64,000 bases of DNA, taken from Methylocapsa acidiphila B2. GTDB taxonomy: Bacteria; Pseudomonadota; Alphaproteobacteria; Rhizobiales; Beijerinckiaceae. Below are positions 1-8,133 of this stretch, piece by piece. The position numbers were made by a program, and so were the translations under genes. The stretch covers positions 3,154,504-3,218,503 of the forward strand of contig NZ_KE386496.1 in NCBI RefSeq assembly GCF_000427445.1, in the 5' to 3' direction. Each line of letters starts with the position of its first letter. Within the stretch, counting starts at the first letter, position 1. The notes under the pieces were generated by a model. The model searched no databases, was not told the origin of the DNA, and saw nothing but the letters and a program-made list of their open reading frames with translations.

Positions 1-1
1 C

Positions 2-754
2 TTCTCGGTAGTGCCGCGCATGTGGGGCGGGCTCACGACGCCGGCCGAACTGCACGCCATCGCCTCGGTTGCGGAGAAATTCAACATACCGACCGTTAAG
101 GTGACGGGCGGCCAGCGCATTGACTTGCTCGGCGTCAAGAAGGACGACCTGCCCGCCGTCTGGAGCGATCTCAACAAGGCGGGCCTAGTCTCCGGCCATG
201 CCTACGCCAAGGGCCTACGGACGGTGAAGACTTGCGTCGGCAGCGAATGGTGCCGGTTTGGCACGCAGGACTCGACGGGTCTCGGCGTCAAGCTCGAGAA
301 GATGTGCTGGGGGTCGTGGACGCCGCACAAGGTCAAGCTCGCGGTTTCGGGCTGTCCGCGCAATTGCGCCGAGGCGACGATCAAGGATCTCGGAATCGTT
401 TGCGTCGAGGCGGGCTACGATATCGTGGTCGGCGGCAATGGCGGCGTCGAGGTGCGGGTCTCGGACTCCTTAGCGCGCGTCGCGACGGAAGAGGAAGTGC
501 TGGAATATGCCGGCGCCTTTCTCCAGCTTTATCGTGAGGAGGCGCATTATTTCGAGCGCACGGCGCCCTGGATCGCGCGCGTCGGAATCGCCTATGTGAA
601 GCGACGTCTCGTCGAGGACGGCGAGGGCCGGTGCGGTCTTCATGCGCGCTTCCTGCATTCCCAGACCTTCGTGCAGCACGATCCCTGGGCCGATCGGGCG
701 AAGGGCGCCGACGCGCATGAATTCGCGCCGCTCCTAGCGCTCGCGGAGGCGTGA
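2..754 (+). CDS. nirB: Nitrite reductase [NAD(P)H] large subunit, C-terminal part (5' truncated)
   Basis: This is the siroheme-binding C-terminal part of assimilatory NirB, which reduces nitrite to ammonium in the cytoplasm with NAD(P)H. The reading frame is open from the first bases of the window, so the N-terminal FAD/NAD and BFD-like domains lie outside. Visible hallmarks are the ferredoxin-like repeat (GGLTTPAELHAIASVAEKF), then TCVGSEWCRFG and SGCPRNCAEA, which supply the four cysteines (C-x5-C and C-x3-C) that bind the siroheme-[4Fe-4S] centre in this family. It ends 1 bp before nirD and is followed by nasA, so this is a nitrate assimilation operon. Identification is confident; only the left end is unknown. 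Confidence 0.95.
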   Translation, partial: FSVVPRMWGGLTTPAELHAIASVAEKFNIPTVKVTGGQRIDLLGVKKDDLPAVWSDLNKAGLVSGHAYAKGLRTVKTCVGSEWCRFGTQDSTGLGVKLEKMCWGSWTPHKVKLAVSGCPRNCAEATIKDLGIVCVEAGYDIVVGGNGGVEVRVSDSLARVATEEEVLEYAGAFLQLYREEAHYFERTAPWIARVGIAYVKRRLVEDGEGRCGLHARFLHSQTFVQHDPWADRAKGADAHEFAPLLALAEA

Positions 755-755
755 C

Positions 756-1097
756 ATGGATCTTGTCTGGAAGAACATCGGTGCGCTAAGCAACATCCCG
801 GCGCAGGGAGCGCGGCGACTCTGCATCGGCAAAAGTGGACCGCCGATCGCCGTTTTCCGAACCGGCGAGGACCGTGTCTTTGCGCTTATCGACGAATGTC
901 CGCACCGGCGTGGGCCGCTCTCGGAAGGCATTGTTTCCGGAACGACTGTCGCCTGTCCCCTCCACAATTGGGTGATCGATCTGACGTCGGGCCTCGCCCT
1001 TGGGCTGGACGAGGGCGGCACGCCAATTCTGCCGATTCGGATCGTGGCTGGCGAGGTGCATGTCGGCTTGTCGCTCGCGGCCGGTGAGTCGGCGTGA
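756..1097 (+). CDS. nirD: Nitrite reductase small subunit, Rieske-type
   Basis: NirD is the small Rieske-like subunit that partners NirB. The protein is 113 residues, normal for the family. It has the [2Fe-2S] ligand pattern C48-x-H50 (CPHR) and C67-x2-H70 (CPLH), so it probably still binds a cluster; some enterobacterial NirD proteins have lost these residues. The ATG lies 1 bp after the nirB stop, and its TGA overlaps the GTG of nasA in a GTGA, which indicates translational coupling. Cytoplasmic; role in electron transfer to the siroheme is from the family. Confidence 0.93.
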   Translation: MDLVWKNIGALSNIPAQGARRLCIGKSGPPIAVFRTGEDRVFALIDECPHRRGPLSEGIVSGTTVACPLHNWVIDLTSGLALGLDEGGTPILPIRIVAGEVHVGLSLAAGESA

Positions 1098-3748
1098 CGA
1101 CGCTCCAGACCACCTGCCCATATTGCGGCGTCGGATGCGGCGTTGTGGTGGAGAACGGCGCGCTCGGGGGCGATCGCGGCCATCCGGCGAATTTCGGGCG
1201 GTTATGCTCGAAAGGCGCGGCGCTCGAGCATACGCTTGCGCTGCCCGATCGACTCACCGTGCCGTTGATGCGTGGCCGGGAGGCGAGCTGGGACGAGTCG
1301 CTCGACTTCATCGCGGCGGAGTTCACGCGCATCCGCGAAACGCATGGGCCGGATGCGATCGCCTTTTATGTCTCCGGCCAGTTCCTCACCGAGGATTACT
1401 ATGTCGCCAACAAGCTGATGAAGGGCTTCATCGGCTCGGCCAATATCGACACCAATTCACGCCTTTGCATGGCGTCGTCGGTCGCAGGCCATGTGCGCGC
1501 TTTCGGGGAAGACATTGTGCCCGGCTGTTACGAGGATCTCGAGGAAGCCGATCTTGTCCTCCAGGTCGGCGCCAACATGGCCTGGTGCCATCCGGTGCTC
1601 TACCAACGCCTGATGGTTGCGCGGGACATGCGCGGGACGAAGATCGTCAATATCGATCCGCGCCGCACCGTCACCGCCGAAACTGCCGATTTGCATTTGC
1701 CGCTTGCTCCGGGGACGGACGTGCTGCTGTTCAACGGGCTTCTAACTCATCTCGCCGAAGTGGGCGCGCTGGACCACGATTGGCTCGCAGCACATGTCTC
1801 TGGCTTCGACGAGGCGCTTGATGCGGCGCGGCGCTCGGTGCCGTCGATTGCGTTTGTAGCGGCGGCGGCGGATCTCGCGGCCGAGGATGTGCGCGCCTTT
1901 TACGATCTCTTCGCTCGGACCGAGCGGGTGGTGACGCTCTATTCGCAGGGCGTCAATCAATCCGTGAGCGGCGCCGATAAAGTCAACGCGATCCTCAACT
2001 GCCATCTCGCCGCCGGCCGCATTGGGCGCGCCGGCATGGGGCCATTCTCGTTGACCGGACAACCCAACGCGATGGGGGGGCGCGAAGTCGGCGGTCTCGC
2101 CAACCAGCTCGCAGCGCATATGGCCTTCGCGCCCGCGGACGTCGACCGCGTGCGCCGGTTCTGGAGCGCGCCGAACATTGCAAGCAGACCCGGCCATAAA
2201 GCCGTGGACATGTTCGAAGCCGTTGCGGACGGCCGTGTCAAGGCGATCTGGATCGCCGCGACCAATCCTGCCGACAGCATGCCGCGCGCCGGACGCGTGC
2301 GCGAGGCGCTGGCGAAATGTCCCCTCGTGATCGTCTCCGACGCTTGGCCGACCGACACAACCGCGCTCGCCCACCTCGTTCTCCCCGCCGCGGCATGGGC
2401 CGAAAAAGATGGAACCGTGACAAATTCGGAGCGGCGCATCTCGCGCCAGCGCGCCTTCCGCGCCGCGCCGGGCGCGGCGCGCCCCGATTGGTGGATGTTT
2501 GCGCAAGTGGCGCGCCGCATGGGCTGGGAGAGAGAATTTTCCTATGCGAGCGCCGCCGACATCTTCCGCGAGCACGCCGCGCTCTCGAGTTTCGAAAACG
2601 AGGGTGCCCGCGTCTTCGACATCGGCGCGCTCGCCACGCTCGACGCCGCCGCCTATGACGCGCTTGCCCCCGTGCAATGGCCTTGTCAGAAACTTGGCGG
2701 CGGAAGGTCGGGCCCGCGCCTCTTCGGACAAGGCGGCTTCCCCACGCCTGATCGCCGCGCGCGCATGATTCCGATTGTGGTTAGGTCGGAGGGCAGGCCG
2801 GCTGACAATCTACTTACGCTCAACACGGGCCGCATACGCGACCAGTGGCACACGATGACGAGAACTGGCCGCGTGCCGCATTTGATGACGCATATCGCCG
2901 GCCCGCGCCTTGCGCTGCATCCGCGCGACGCCGCAGCGCGTGGGATCGAAGATGGCGGGCTTGCGCGGATCGCCAGTCCACATGGAACCGCGGTGCTGCG
3001 CGTGACGATCGACGCCGCGATGCGCACGGGCGACGTATTCGCTCCGATGCACTGGACGGACCAATTCTCGTCCGCCGGCCCCATCGATCGACTGGCGCAC
3101 GCCGTGATCGATCCGGTCTCCGGTCAGCCGGACCTTAAGGGGACCAGGGTTCAGGTCGTAGCCGTTGCTGAAAGCTGGCGCGGCCTGCTGTTGCGCCGCT
3201 CCGCTGGCGATCTTGCATTCGGCGAGAACGTGCATTGGTCCAAGGCCCCGATCGCTACCGGCTTCGCCTTTGAGCTATCCGGCCATGCGCCTCTTGCGGA
3301 GCTCGTTGTTTCCGAACAGGCTCTGCGGCGACTTCTTCGGGCGCCGGCCGAGGCCGAGCTCGTCTCCTATTCGGACCCGAAGAGATCTGTGTTCCGCTAT
3401 GCAGCGCTGTTGGACCGTCGTTTGGAGGCTTGTGTGTTCTTTGCGACGCCACGCGCGACTTTCGCGGAGGCCGATCGGGCGGCGCAAATGCTGGGCCGGA
3501 TTCTCGAGCCAACCGCCCGGCTTTCACTGCTGGCCGGCGTCGAAGCGTGCGTCGCGCATGTCGACAAGATCGTCTGCTCCTGTTTCTCGGTTGGCGAGTC
3601 AGCCATTCGCGCCGCGATCCGTGCCGGAAAGTTCATATCCGCCGCCGAGATCGGCGCCGCGCTTCGCGCGGGAACCAATTGTGGATCCTGCGTCCCCGAA
3701 CTGAAGAAGTTGCTGACGGAATCCGCCCAGCTTCACGAGGCAGCATGA
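1094..3748 (+). CDS. nasA: Assimilatory nitrate reductase catalytic subunit
   Basis: An 884-residue molybdopterin-guanine-dinucleotide oxidoreductase that reduces nitrate to nitrite, the substrate of the NirBD encoded just upstream. An N-terminal [4Fe-4S] site reads C8-x2-C11-x3-C15-x22-C38 (TCPYCGVGC...RLCSKG). The central Mo domain has typical motifs such as FSLTGQPNAMGGREVGG, and a C-terminal molydopterin-binding domain begins near LLTLNTGRIRDQWH. The last ~57 residues form a BFD-like [2Fe-2S] module with C828, C830, C863 and C866 (CSCFSV...CGSC), as in Klebsiella-type NasA. The GTG start overlaps the nirD stop by 4 bp. No nitrate transporter or siroheme gene follows; the operon appears to end here. 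Confidence 0.93.
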   Translation: MTTLQTTCPYCGVGCGVVVENGALGGDRGHPANFGRLCSKGAALEHTLALPDRLTVPLMRGREASWDESLDFIAAEFTRIRETHGPDAIAFYVSGQFLTEDYYVANKLMKGFIGSANIDTNSRLCMASSVAGHVRAFGEDIVPGCYEDLEEADLVLQVGANMAWCHPVLYQRLMVARDMRGTKIVNIDPRRTVTAETADLHLPLAPGTDVLLFNGLLTHLAEVGALDHDWLAAHVSGFDEALDAARRSVPSIAFVAAAADLAAEDVRAFYDLFARTERVVTLYSQGVNQSVSGADKVNAILNCHLAAGRIGRAGMGPFSLTGQPNAMGGREVGGLANQLAAHMAFAPADVDRVRRFWSAPNIASRPGHKAVDMFEAVADGRVKAIWIAATNPADSMPRAGRVREALAKCPLVIVSDAWPTDTTALAHLVLPAAAWAEKDGTVTNSERRISRQRAFRAAPGAARPDWWMFAQVARRMGWEREFSYASAADIFREHAALSSFENEGARVFDIGALATLDAAAYDALAPVQWPCQKLGGGRSGPRLFGQGGFPTPDRRARMIPIVVRSEGRPADNLLTLNTGRIRDQWHTMTRTGRVPHLMTHIAGPRLALHPRDAAARGIEDGGLARIASPHGTAVLRVTIDAAMRTGDVFAPMHWTDQFSSAGPIDRLAHAVIDPVSGQPDLKGTRVQVVAVAESWRGLLLRRSAGDLAFGENVHWSKAPIATGFAFELSGHAPLAELVVSEQALRRLLRAPAEAELVSYSDPKRSVFRYAALLDRRLEACVFFATPRATFAEADRAAQMLGRILEPTARLSLLAGVEACVAHVDKIVCSCFSVGESAIRAAIRAGKFISAAEIGAALRAGTNCGSCVPELKKLLTESAQLHEAA

Positions 3749-3910
3749 GGGCGCCGTCAAGCTAACATGCGCTAGGTACATAATGCCTGACATGTGGCAG
3801 GAGAGGAATAAGGCCCCCGCATTTGGAGTGATTTGCTTTGGTGCTGGTGAGCCGCCGGGCGCACAGCCGATATTAAAAGAATCGTCTGGGAGCAGCCGAT
3901 ACGCGCGCCA

Positions 3911-4255
3911 TCATTGGTGAAGCATCGTGATCGTGGCGGACTGGTAGCCGGCGCCGGGCGTCAGGAAGCGGCGAAGCTGCTCCTTGGACTGGTCCTGGGC
4001 GCGCCCTTGCGCGGCGACGGCGGCCGTGAGGTCGGCGAGCTGCTGCGCCTGAAGGGCGAGGATCTGATTGCCCGCCTGGGTCGCTTGAAGCGCGCCGGTC
4101 GCCGACTGGCTCGACGTCACCAGGTTCGACATCTGGGTGCGATTTGTATCGAGATTGCCGACGACGCCCGCCTGCACCCGCATCGCATCCTGCAGAGCCG
4201 CGACGGAATTCTGCCAGCGCTGCTGGCGTTGGCGATCAGCGCCTGATTGGACTGG
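3911..4255 (-). pseudogene. trbJ: Remnant of conjugation protein TrbJ (C-terminal tail)
   Basis: The minus frame ending at 3911 reads QQRWQNSVAALQDAMRVQ..., then GNQILALQAQQLADLTAAVAAQ, ending in LRRFLTPGAGYQSATITMLHQ. This is the coiled-coil, glutamine-rich C-terminus of TrbJ-type P-type conjugation proteins, secreted components of the type IV apparatus. The N-terminal two thirds and the signal peptide are missing. Near 4255 the sequence runs into a serine recombinase in another frame. No other trb genes are nearby, so this is debris from an older conjugative element. The call rests on recalled family sequence. Confidence 0.6.
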
Positions 4256-4770
4256 CCGGCGTTGTTGAGTTCGGCGGCGATGGCGTTCGCAGAGGCTTTG
4301 CCTTGAAGGCGGATGTTGGCGATGATCGGGGCAACCTTGGAGGCGAATGCGTCGGCTTTCTCTCGCACGGACGCCGCCGCTTCCGCGTTCCCCCTGCCCG
4401 CCAAATGCGCCGCTCCATTAGGGTTGCCTAGTCGCGTCCCTCGGGCCTTCGCAATGGCGAGCGCCGCCTTGGTCCGGGCGGAGATGGCCTTCCGCTCTTG
4501 CTCGGCGACCAACGCCAAGATGCCGATGGTTAGACTGTTAGCCGTGGGATTGTCGCAAGCGATGAACTCAACCCCGGCCCGCTCAAGGCCAATCAGGAAA
4601 TGCGCATCGCGGGAGAGGCGGTCAAGCTTGGCGATCGACAAGACGGCGGCATAGGCGCGAGCCTCGGCGATGGCCTTCGCCAAGGCGGGACGGTCATTGC
4701 GTTTGCCGCTCTCAACTTCGACATGCTCGCTCAACAAGGAGTCCCTGGAGGCCGGCCAAGGCCAGCGGAG
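4240..4770 (-). pseudogene. Broken serine resolvase/invertase (Pin/Hin-like)
   Basis: The minus strand encodes SEHVEVESGKRNDRPALAKA..., AVLSIAKLDRLSRDAHFL, GVEFIACDNP, and LALVAEQERKAISARTKAAL, the core of a small serine recombinase catalytic domain. The N-terminus that should hold the catalytic serine (YxRVST) is absent. Upstream of SEHVEVESG the sequence degrades into a frameshifted version of the usual SGLGLxAQR stretch. The C-terminal helix-turn-helix is replaced by the trbJ tail at about 4255. Without the nucleophile and DNA-binding domain it cannot be functional. Confidence 0.7.
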
Positions 4771-5426
4771 GCCGAAGTCTTCATGGCTATGGGGTTGTCG
4801 CCAACCACCTCCACTCATGAAGGCCAGTCTTTGAGGGAAGCCGAAGAGGCCATCGGCGAGGGATGACACCTCCCATTGCCGCAATGGATAAATCGCCGAG
4901 GGGAGGCCTAAGCGGAACTGGCCTATAAGGCGATCTTTCTCGGCTCCTTGAAGGCCAACCTCTCAAGCGGCCCATTGTGGTGGTGGGGGAGGTGGCGACC
5001 TCCATCGTCTCAAAGGCCTAAGCCACCAACGCAAAGACCCTAAGGCTATGGGCGGTTCACCACCAACCCTCCCTCCTTTAAGGCCAACCCACTAGGCAAT
5101 CTCATTTTGAACTGACAAGGCAGCCTTTAAGACTAACCTTAGAGATAGAACCCCCTTGGCCTGTTCGTAAACACTTTCTGTTAGAGATGAACCTTGGGGG
5201 CCTCCAGTTATCTGAGACTTTTGATCTGCCTCGCAGTCGCTTACCTCCAATTCTAAGCCCCGTGCTAGTTATTGCGTCTTGCCTCTGAGACCGTGGGAGT
5301 GCGCAACTCCCCTGATAGAGGCCGACCATAGAGGCTTTCCTTGCGGCTTCCCCGTTTATGCAGAGTTTTGATTCCGGCCCTCTAGGAGACCGCAGGACGG
5401 CCATCAAGCCGCCTGTGATGGGTACC
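4745..5426. repeat. AAGGCC/AGGCCT-rich stretch without a supported gene
   Basis: About 680 bp contain many scattered copies of AAGGCC, GAGGCC and AGGCCT, for example AAGGCCAA near 4954 and 5079 and AAGGCCTAAG near 5012. Spacing is irregular, about 20-60 bp, so this is not a simple tandem array. Open frames here lack recognisable domains or a credible start signal. Composition differs from the flanking genes. It may be degraded mobile DNA; function unknown. Confidence 0.45.
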
Positions 5427-5834
5427 CTAGCGGGAGGCCTCGGCGCGGTCATCCTTCGCGGCTCTCGCGGCCTTGACGTAGGTGTTCGCAGTGCGGGGCT
5501 CCACGATAAGATTATGGCGGCAAAGGTTGAGCGGGTTCTCGTCCAAGTATGTGACTTGCTCCTTGTGGCGCTTATGGATGCGGAGAACGAACCAAGCGGC
5601 TTGTTTGTTGTTACTCCGCTTCCCACTCCTCCAGTTAAAGCGAACGTATTTGTTTCCGCTCTTTCCATCTGAATTGAGCGACCAGTTCAGCGTTGTTCCA
5701 TAAGCCTTGATGCGCTCAAAGTCGTCGGCATAGAGGAAGCACGTCTCTCCGCTCGCCACGGTGACTTCGACAATCTTCCGCTTGAAGGTGAACTCGCGCT
5801 CTATTGGCGCAGAGGGCGGACGCTTAGGCTCCAT
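5427..5834 (-). CDS. HNH/AP2-type homing endonuclease-like protein
   Basis: Read from the ATG at 5834 the product has 135 residues. It begins MEPKRPPSAPIEREF and contains GETCFLYADDFERIKAYGTTLNWSL, then KQAAWFVLRIHKRHKEQVTYL and DENPLNLCRHNLIVEPRTAN. This arrangement (a short beta domain that opens with a 'decoded' Asp-Asp stretch, then an HNH-like x-LDxNPLNxRxxNLxx region) is typical of small phage and island HNH/AP2 endonucleases. The usual HxxxxxxxHH zinc/catalytic residues look incomplete: the first His is replaced near QVTYLDENP. It may therefore be an inactive or DNA-binding relative. A longer reading frame up to 6050 exists, but its extra N-terminus looks non-coding. It lies among mobile-element debris. 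Confidence 0.6.
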   Translation of the reverse strand: MEPKRPPSAPIEREFTFKRKIVEVTVASGETCFLYADDFERIKAYGTTLNWSLNSDGKSGNKYVRFNWRSGKRSNNKQAAWFVLRIHKRHKEQVTYLDENPLNLCRHNLIVEPRTANTYVKAARAAKDDRAEASR

Positions 5835-6002
5835 AGGCCTTCTCCCACATGATCTCGACAGGACCGGCCCCAACAAAGAGGGTCTTCGCGATGTTGCTTG
5901 CGGGGCGATAGCTCCAGAACCACCCGTCCGCGCGGCTTTTCCAGCAACCGCACCAAGCACTTGACAAGCCGGAAATACATTTGAAATCAGCATATTGCGA
6001 AA

Positions 6003-6049
6003 GTGCCCCAGACGCGATGTGCCCCAAGACCCGCCGTTAATGTGCCCCA
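6003..6049 (+). repeat. Three copies of GTGCCCCA
   Basis: GTGCCCCA occurs at 6003, 6019 and 6042, spaced 16 and 23 bp, just outside the left end of the tRNA-Thr island. Such clustered octamers can be protein-binding sites at transposon ends. No transposase is visible beside them, so the role is unknown. Confidence 0.4.
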
Positions 6050-6239
6050 ACGGGGCCTTGACCGGCCGCCTCCTTTCCGGCCTCCTAAGACTACGCCTTG
6101 ACGGCTATCGAAAGCCGTCATCCCCTCAAAGGCGCGCCTCATTGGAGACCATCGCTCATGTTGAAAATCGAAATTAGGTTGAAACCGCCAGAGCTTGAAA
6201 TCGAGTGCGGACGCCGCACGCTCCGCATCGGGCCAGACT

Positions 6240-6332
6240 CCGGTTGCAGGAACCATATTATCAAATTAAGCCATTGATATTATGTATAAAATTAAAATAC
6301 TAAAAAGTTTATACCAACAAATATACCAACAA
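6240..6332 (+). other. Probable left attachment end (core 6240-6251, arm sites 6312-6330)
   Basis: Core CCGGTTGCAGGA matches the tRNA-Thr 3' end exactly over 12 bp. An AT-rich stretch follows, then TACCAAC at 6312-6318 and 6324-6330. Their spacing and flanks match the pair next to the integrase start at 13999-14017. Confidence 0.55.
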
Positions 6333-6615
6333 AATTTCGTGCTTAACGATGCACTTCCACCCTTCAAAGAGCACCGAGCGCGCCGCGAGCCAGCTTGAGG
6401 ATGAATCCGCCCGCGTGCCGAATACATGGGCATGGGCCGACGAGGCGCGTCAAAGGGCGAACCGCGCTCCTGTTGACGTTTAGGCCGGGCAATCAAGCGG
6501 TCTCTAACGAGCACCCATAGTTTTGGCTTGTTTGCGCGGTGCCGGGGAGAGCATATTCGCGCCATTGAGGACCAAGCACGAATCACTCGATAGTGGAGCA
6601 CTCGAAGAGTTCGAA

Positions 6616-7233
6616 ATGGACGGTTTGGACTATTGGCGTCTATGCGATGAACTTAGCGTAATTCAAGCAGCATTATTGATTGCTGGTTGCGAACCTACGA
6701 GTGATGCTCAATATAGAGCTGAAAAGTTCACTGATAAAAAGCCCACAGGTTACGAGGCGGCACTGACTGCGATTTCAAATGCCCTCAGACGCGGCGCGAT
6801 CACCGGGAAATGTATTCCACTTTATGAATATGACATGAATAGCAACATCTGCGGAGAAGTTGCGCACTCTGTCGATATTTATACATCTCGGATCGAAGTC
6901 GATTCGCTTCGAGCATGGCTAAGCAAACGGGGCTTAAAGACAGGATTTTTCTTTCCAGAGCTAACGTTTTCGCAGGAATATCTTAATCCTAAACATCCGC
7001 GATATGCACCAAAACTTGCTGCTGCGATTTTTGCTTGGTTGGCGACCGACGGTGAATGCGCCACCAAGGGCAAGTCGCCGAAGCAAGCACTCACAAAATG
7101 GCTTCGCGAAAATGCACGTGAGTTCGGATTGACAGACGATGACGGCAAGCCAAATGAAACCGGGATTGAGGAAGCTGCCAAGGTCGCAAACTGGCAATTA
7201 ACAGGTGGAGCGCCCAAGACACCCGTTGGATAA
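6616..7233 (+). CDS. Hypothetical island protein
   Basis: A soluble 205-residue protein from the ATG at 6616 (MDGLDYWRLCDELSVIQAALL). The frame is open further upstream, but that stretch looks non-coding. Recognisable segments are LLIAGCEP, GYEAALTAISNALRRG, DSLRAWLSKRGLKTGFFFP, NPKHPRYAPKLAAAIFAWLA and SPKQALTKWLRENAREFGLTDDDG. I recall proteins with the same order of motifs as common unnamed genes in Hyphomicrobiales islands, but know no function. No signal peptide or membrane segment is visible. It is the first gene inside the left island end and is less GC-rich than the chromosomal genes, as expected for acquired DNA. Confidence 0.7.
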   Translation: MDGLDYWRLCDELSVIQAALLIAGCEPTSDAQYRAEKFTDKKPTGYEAALTAISNALRRGAITGKCIPLYEYDMNSNICGEVAHSVDIYTSRIEVDSLRAWLSKRGLKTGFFFPELTFSQEYLNPKHPRYAPKLAAAIFAWLATDGECATKGKSPKQALTKWLRENAREFGLTDDDGKPNETGIEEAAKVANWQLTGGAPKTPVG

Positions 7234-7428
7234 CCAACCTACTAATTAAGCTATTGTGATTATTGTATTTTCGCAATCGACTCCTGTTAAACCGAGACTT
7301 CGTTCCAGCCAAACCTTCCCCTCCTAACTCAGATTTTCGGCGCGGGTTTTCGTAATCCGTACAGCTATTGCTTGTGGATCGGACGGCCGAGGATCGCTTC
7401 ACCTCACCTTGGACCGGAGCGATCCAAA

Positions 7429-7647
7429 ATGCACAGACTGCCCGAAGTCGGCTACCTTCGCCTTTCCCAAATCATCGGCGATCCAAACCAACAGCCGCCG
7501 ATCCCGGCCATTATTCCCGTCGGCAAATCGACTTGGTGGCAAGGCGTTCGCGACGGTCGCTTTCCTAAGCCGATTAAGATCGGGGCGCGGGCAACGGCCT
7601 GGCGCGTCGAAGATATCCGCGCCCTTATCGACCGCCTGGGGCGCTAA
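7429..7647 (+). CDS. AlpA-family regulator / excisionase-like protein
   Basis: A 72-residue protein starting at ATG 7429 (MHRLPEVGYLRLSQIIG). It has the AlpA/excisionase winged-helix layout: a recognition helix region ending in STWWQGVRDGRFPKPIKIGARATAWRVEDIRALIDRLGR. AlpA proteins activate integrase genes or act as directionality factors for prophages and islands. It lies 3 bp before the HTH-zinc gene and upstream of a tyrosine integrase, which supports that role. The annotated longer frame includes an unneeded N-terminal extension. Confidence 0.8.
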   Translation: MHRLPEVGYLRLSQIIGDPNQQPPIPAIIPVGKSTWWQGVRDGRFPKPIKIGARATAWRVEDIRALIDRLGR

Positions 7648-7650
7648 ACA

Positions 7651-8127
7651 GTGGCGAATCGCCGGCATAGCTCGCGGCACGTCAAACGGCTGCGCACCTA
7701 CAATGTTCGCGAAGCCGCTAAGGCGACCGGCTCGACGCCCGGAACCGTGCGCCATTGGCACAAGAGCGGCCTCGAAGGCGTCGCTGGCGTCTATCCCCTC
7801 ATTTTTCGGGGCGTCGACATCATCGCTTTTCTGAAGCGTCGCGACGATGACCGCAAGCGGCCTTGCGGGCCGGGCCGTATGTATTGCTTTCGCTGCAAGG
7901 TGCCAAAAAGGCCCGCTTTTGGTGAAGTCGAATTTTGGCCGGACGGGCCAAAGCTCGGAACCCTCAGGGGGCTTTGCCCGGATTGCGCCGCAACCATGAA
8001 CAAGCGCGCCTCCCTAGCCAAGCTTCTAGCAGCGACGGGCGATTTGACGGTTTCAATGCGATGCGCGGAGTCGCGCCTAATAGGGACGCCCAAACCCAGT
8101 TCTAATTCGCACTCCGAGAGGGGCTGA
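7651..8127 (+). CDS. HTH and zinc-ribbon protein of integrase module
   Basis: A 158-residue protein with a GTG start directly after the AlpA gene. The N-terminus has a MerR/excisionase-like helix-turn-helix (NVREAAKATGSTPGTVRHWHKSGLEG...FRGVDIIAFLKRR). It is followed by a zinc ribbon formed by CFRCK and CPDC about 35 residues apart. It probably binds DNA. It precedes the integrase by 6 bp, so the three genes look like one transcription unit: a regulator, a DNA-binding zinc protein and a recombinase. The exact role is inferred from context only. Confidence 0.7.
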   Translation: MANRRHSSRHVKRLRTYNVREAAKATGSTPGTVRHWHKSGLEGVAGVYPLIFRGVDIIAFLKRRDDDRKRPCGPGRMYCFRCKVPKRPAFGEVEFWPDGPKLGTLRGLCPDCAATMNKRASLAKLLAATGDLTVSMRCAESRLIGTPKPSSNSHSERG

Positions 8128-8133
8128 AAACCC

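Noticed and set aside
5102-5668. 188-residue minus frame overlapping the HNH gene
   Set aside because: It overlaps the better-supported HNH frame and has Ser/Arg-rich, domain-free content; no start signal seen.
6003-6049. CRISPR-like array
   Set aside because: Only three octamers with unequal spacing; no true repeat-spacer pattern here or elsewhere in the window.
5987-6601. Minus frames of 89 and 111 residues at the left island end
   Set aside because: They translate the att core, the AT-rich arm region and the GTGCCCCA repeats rather than a protein; no domain.
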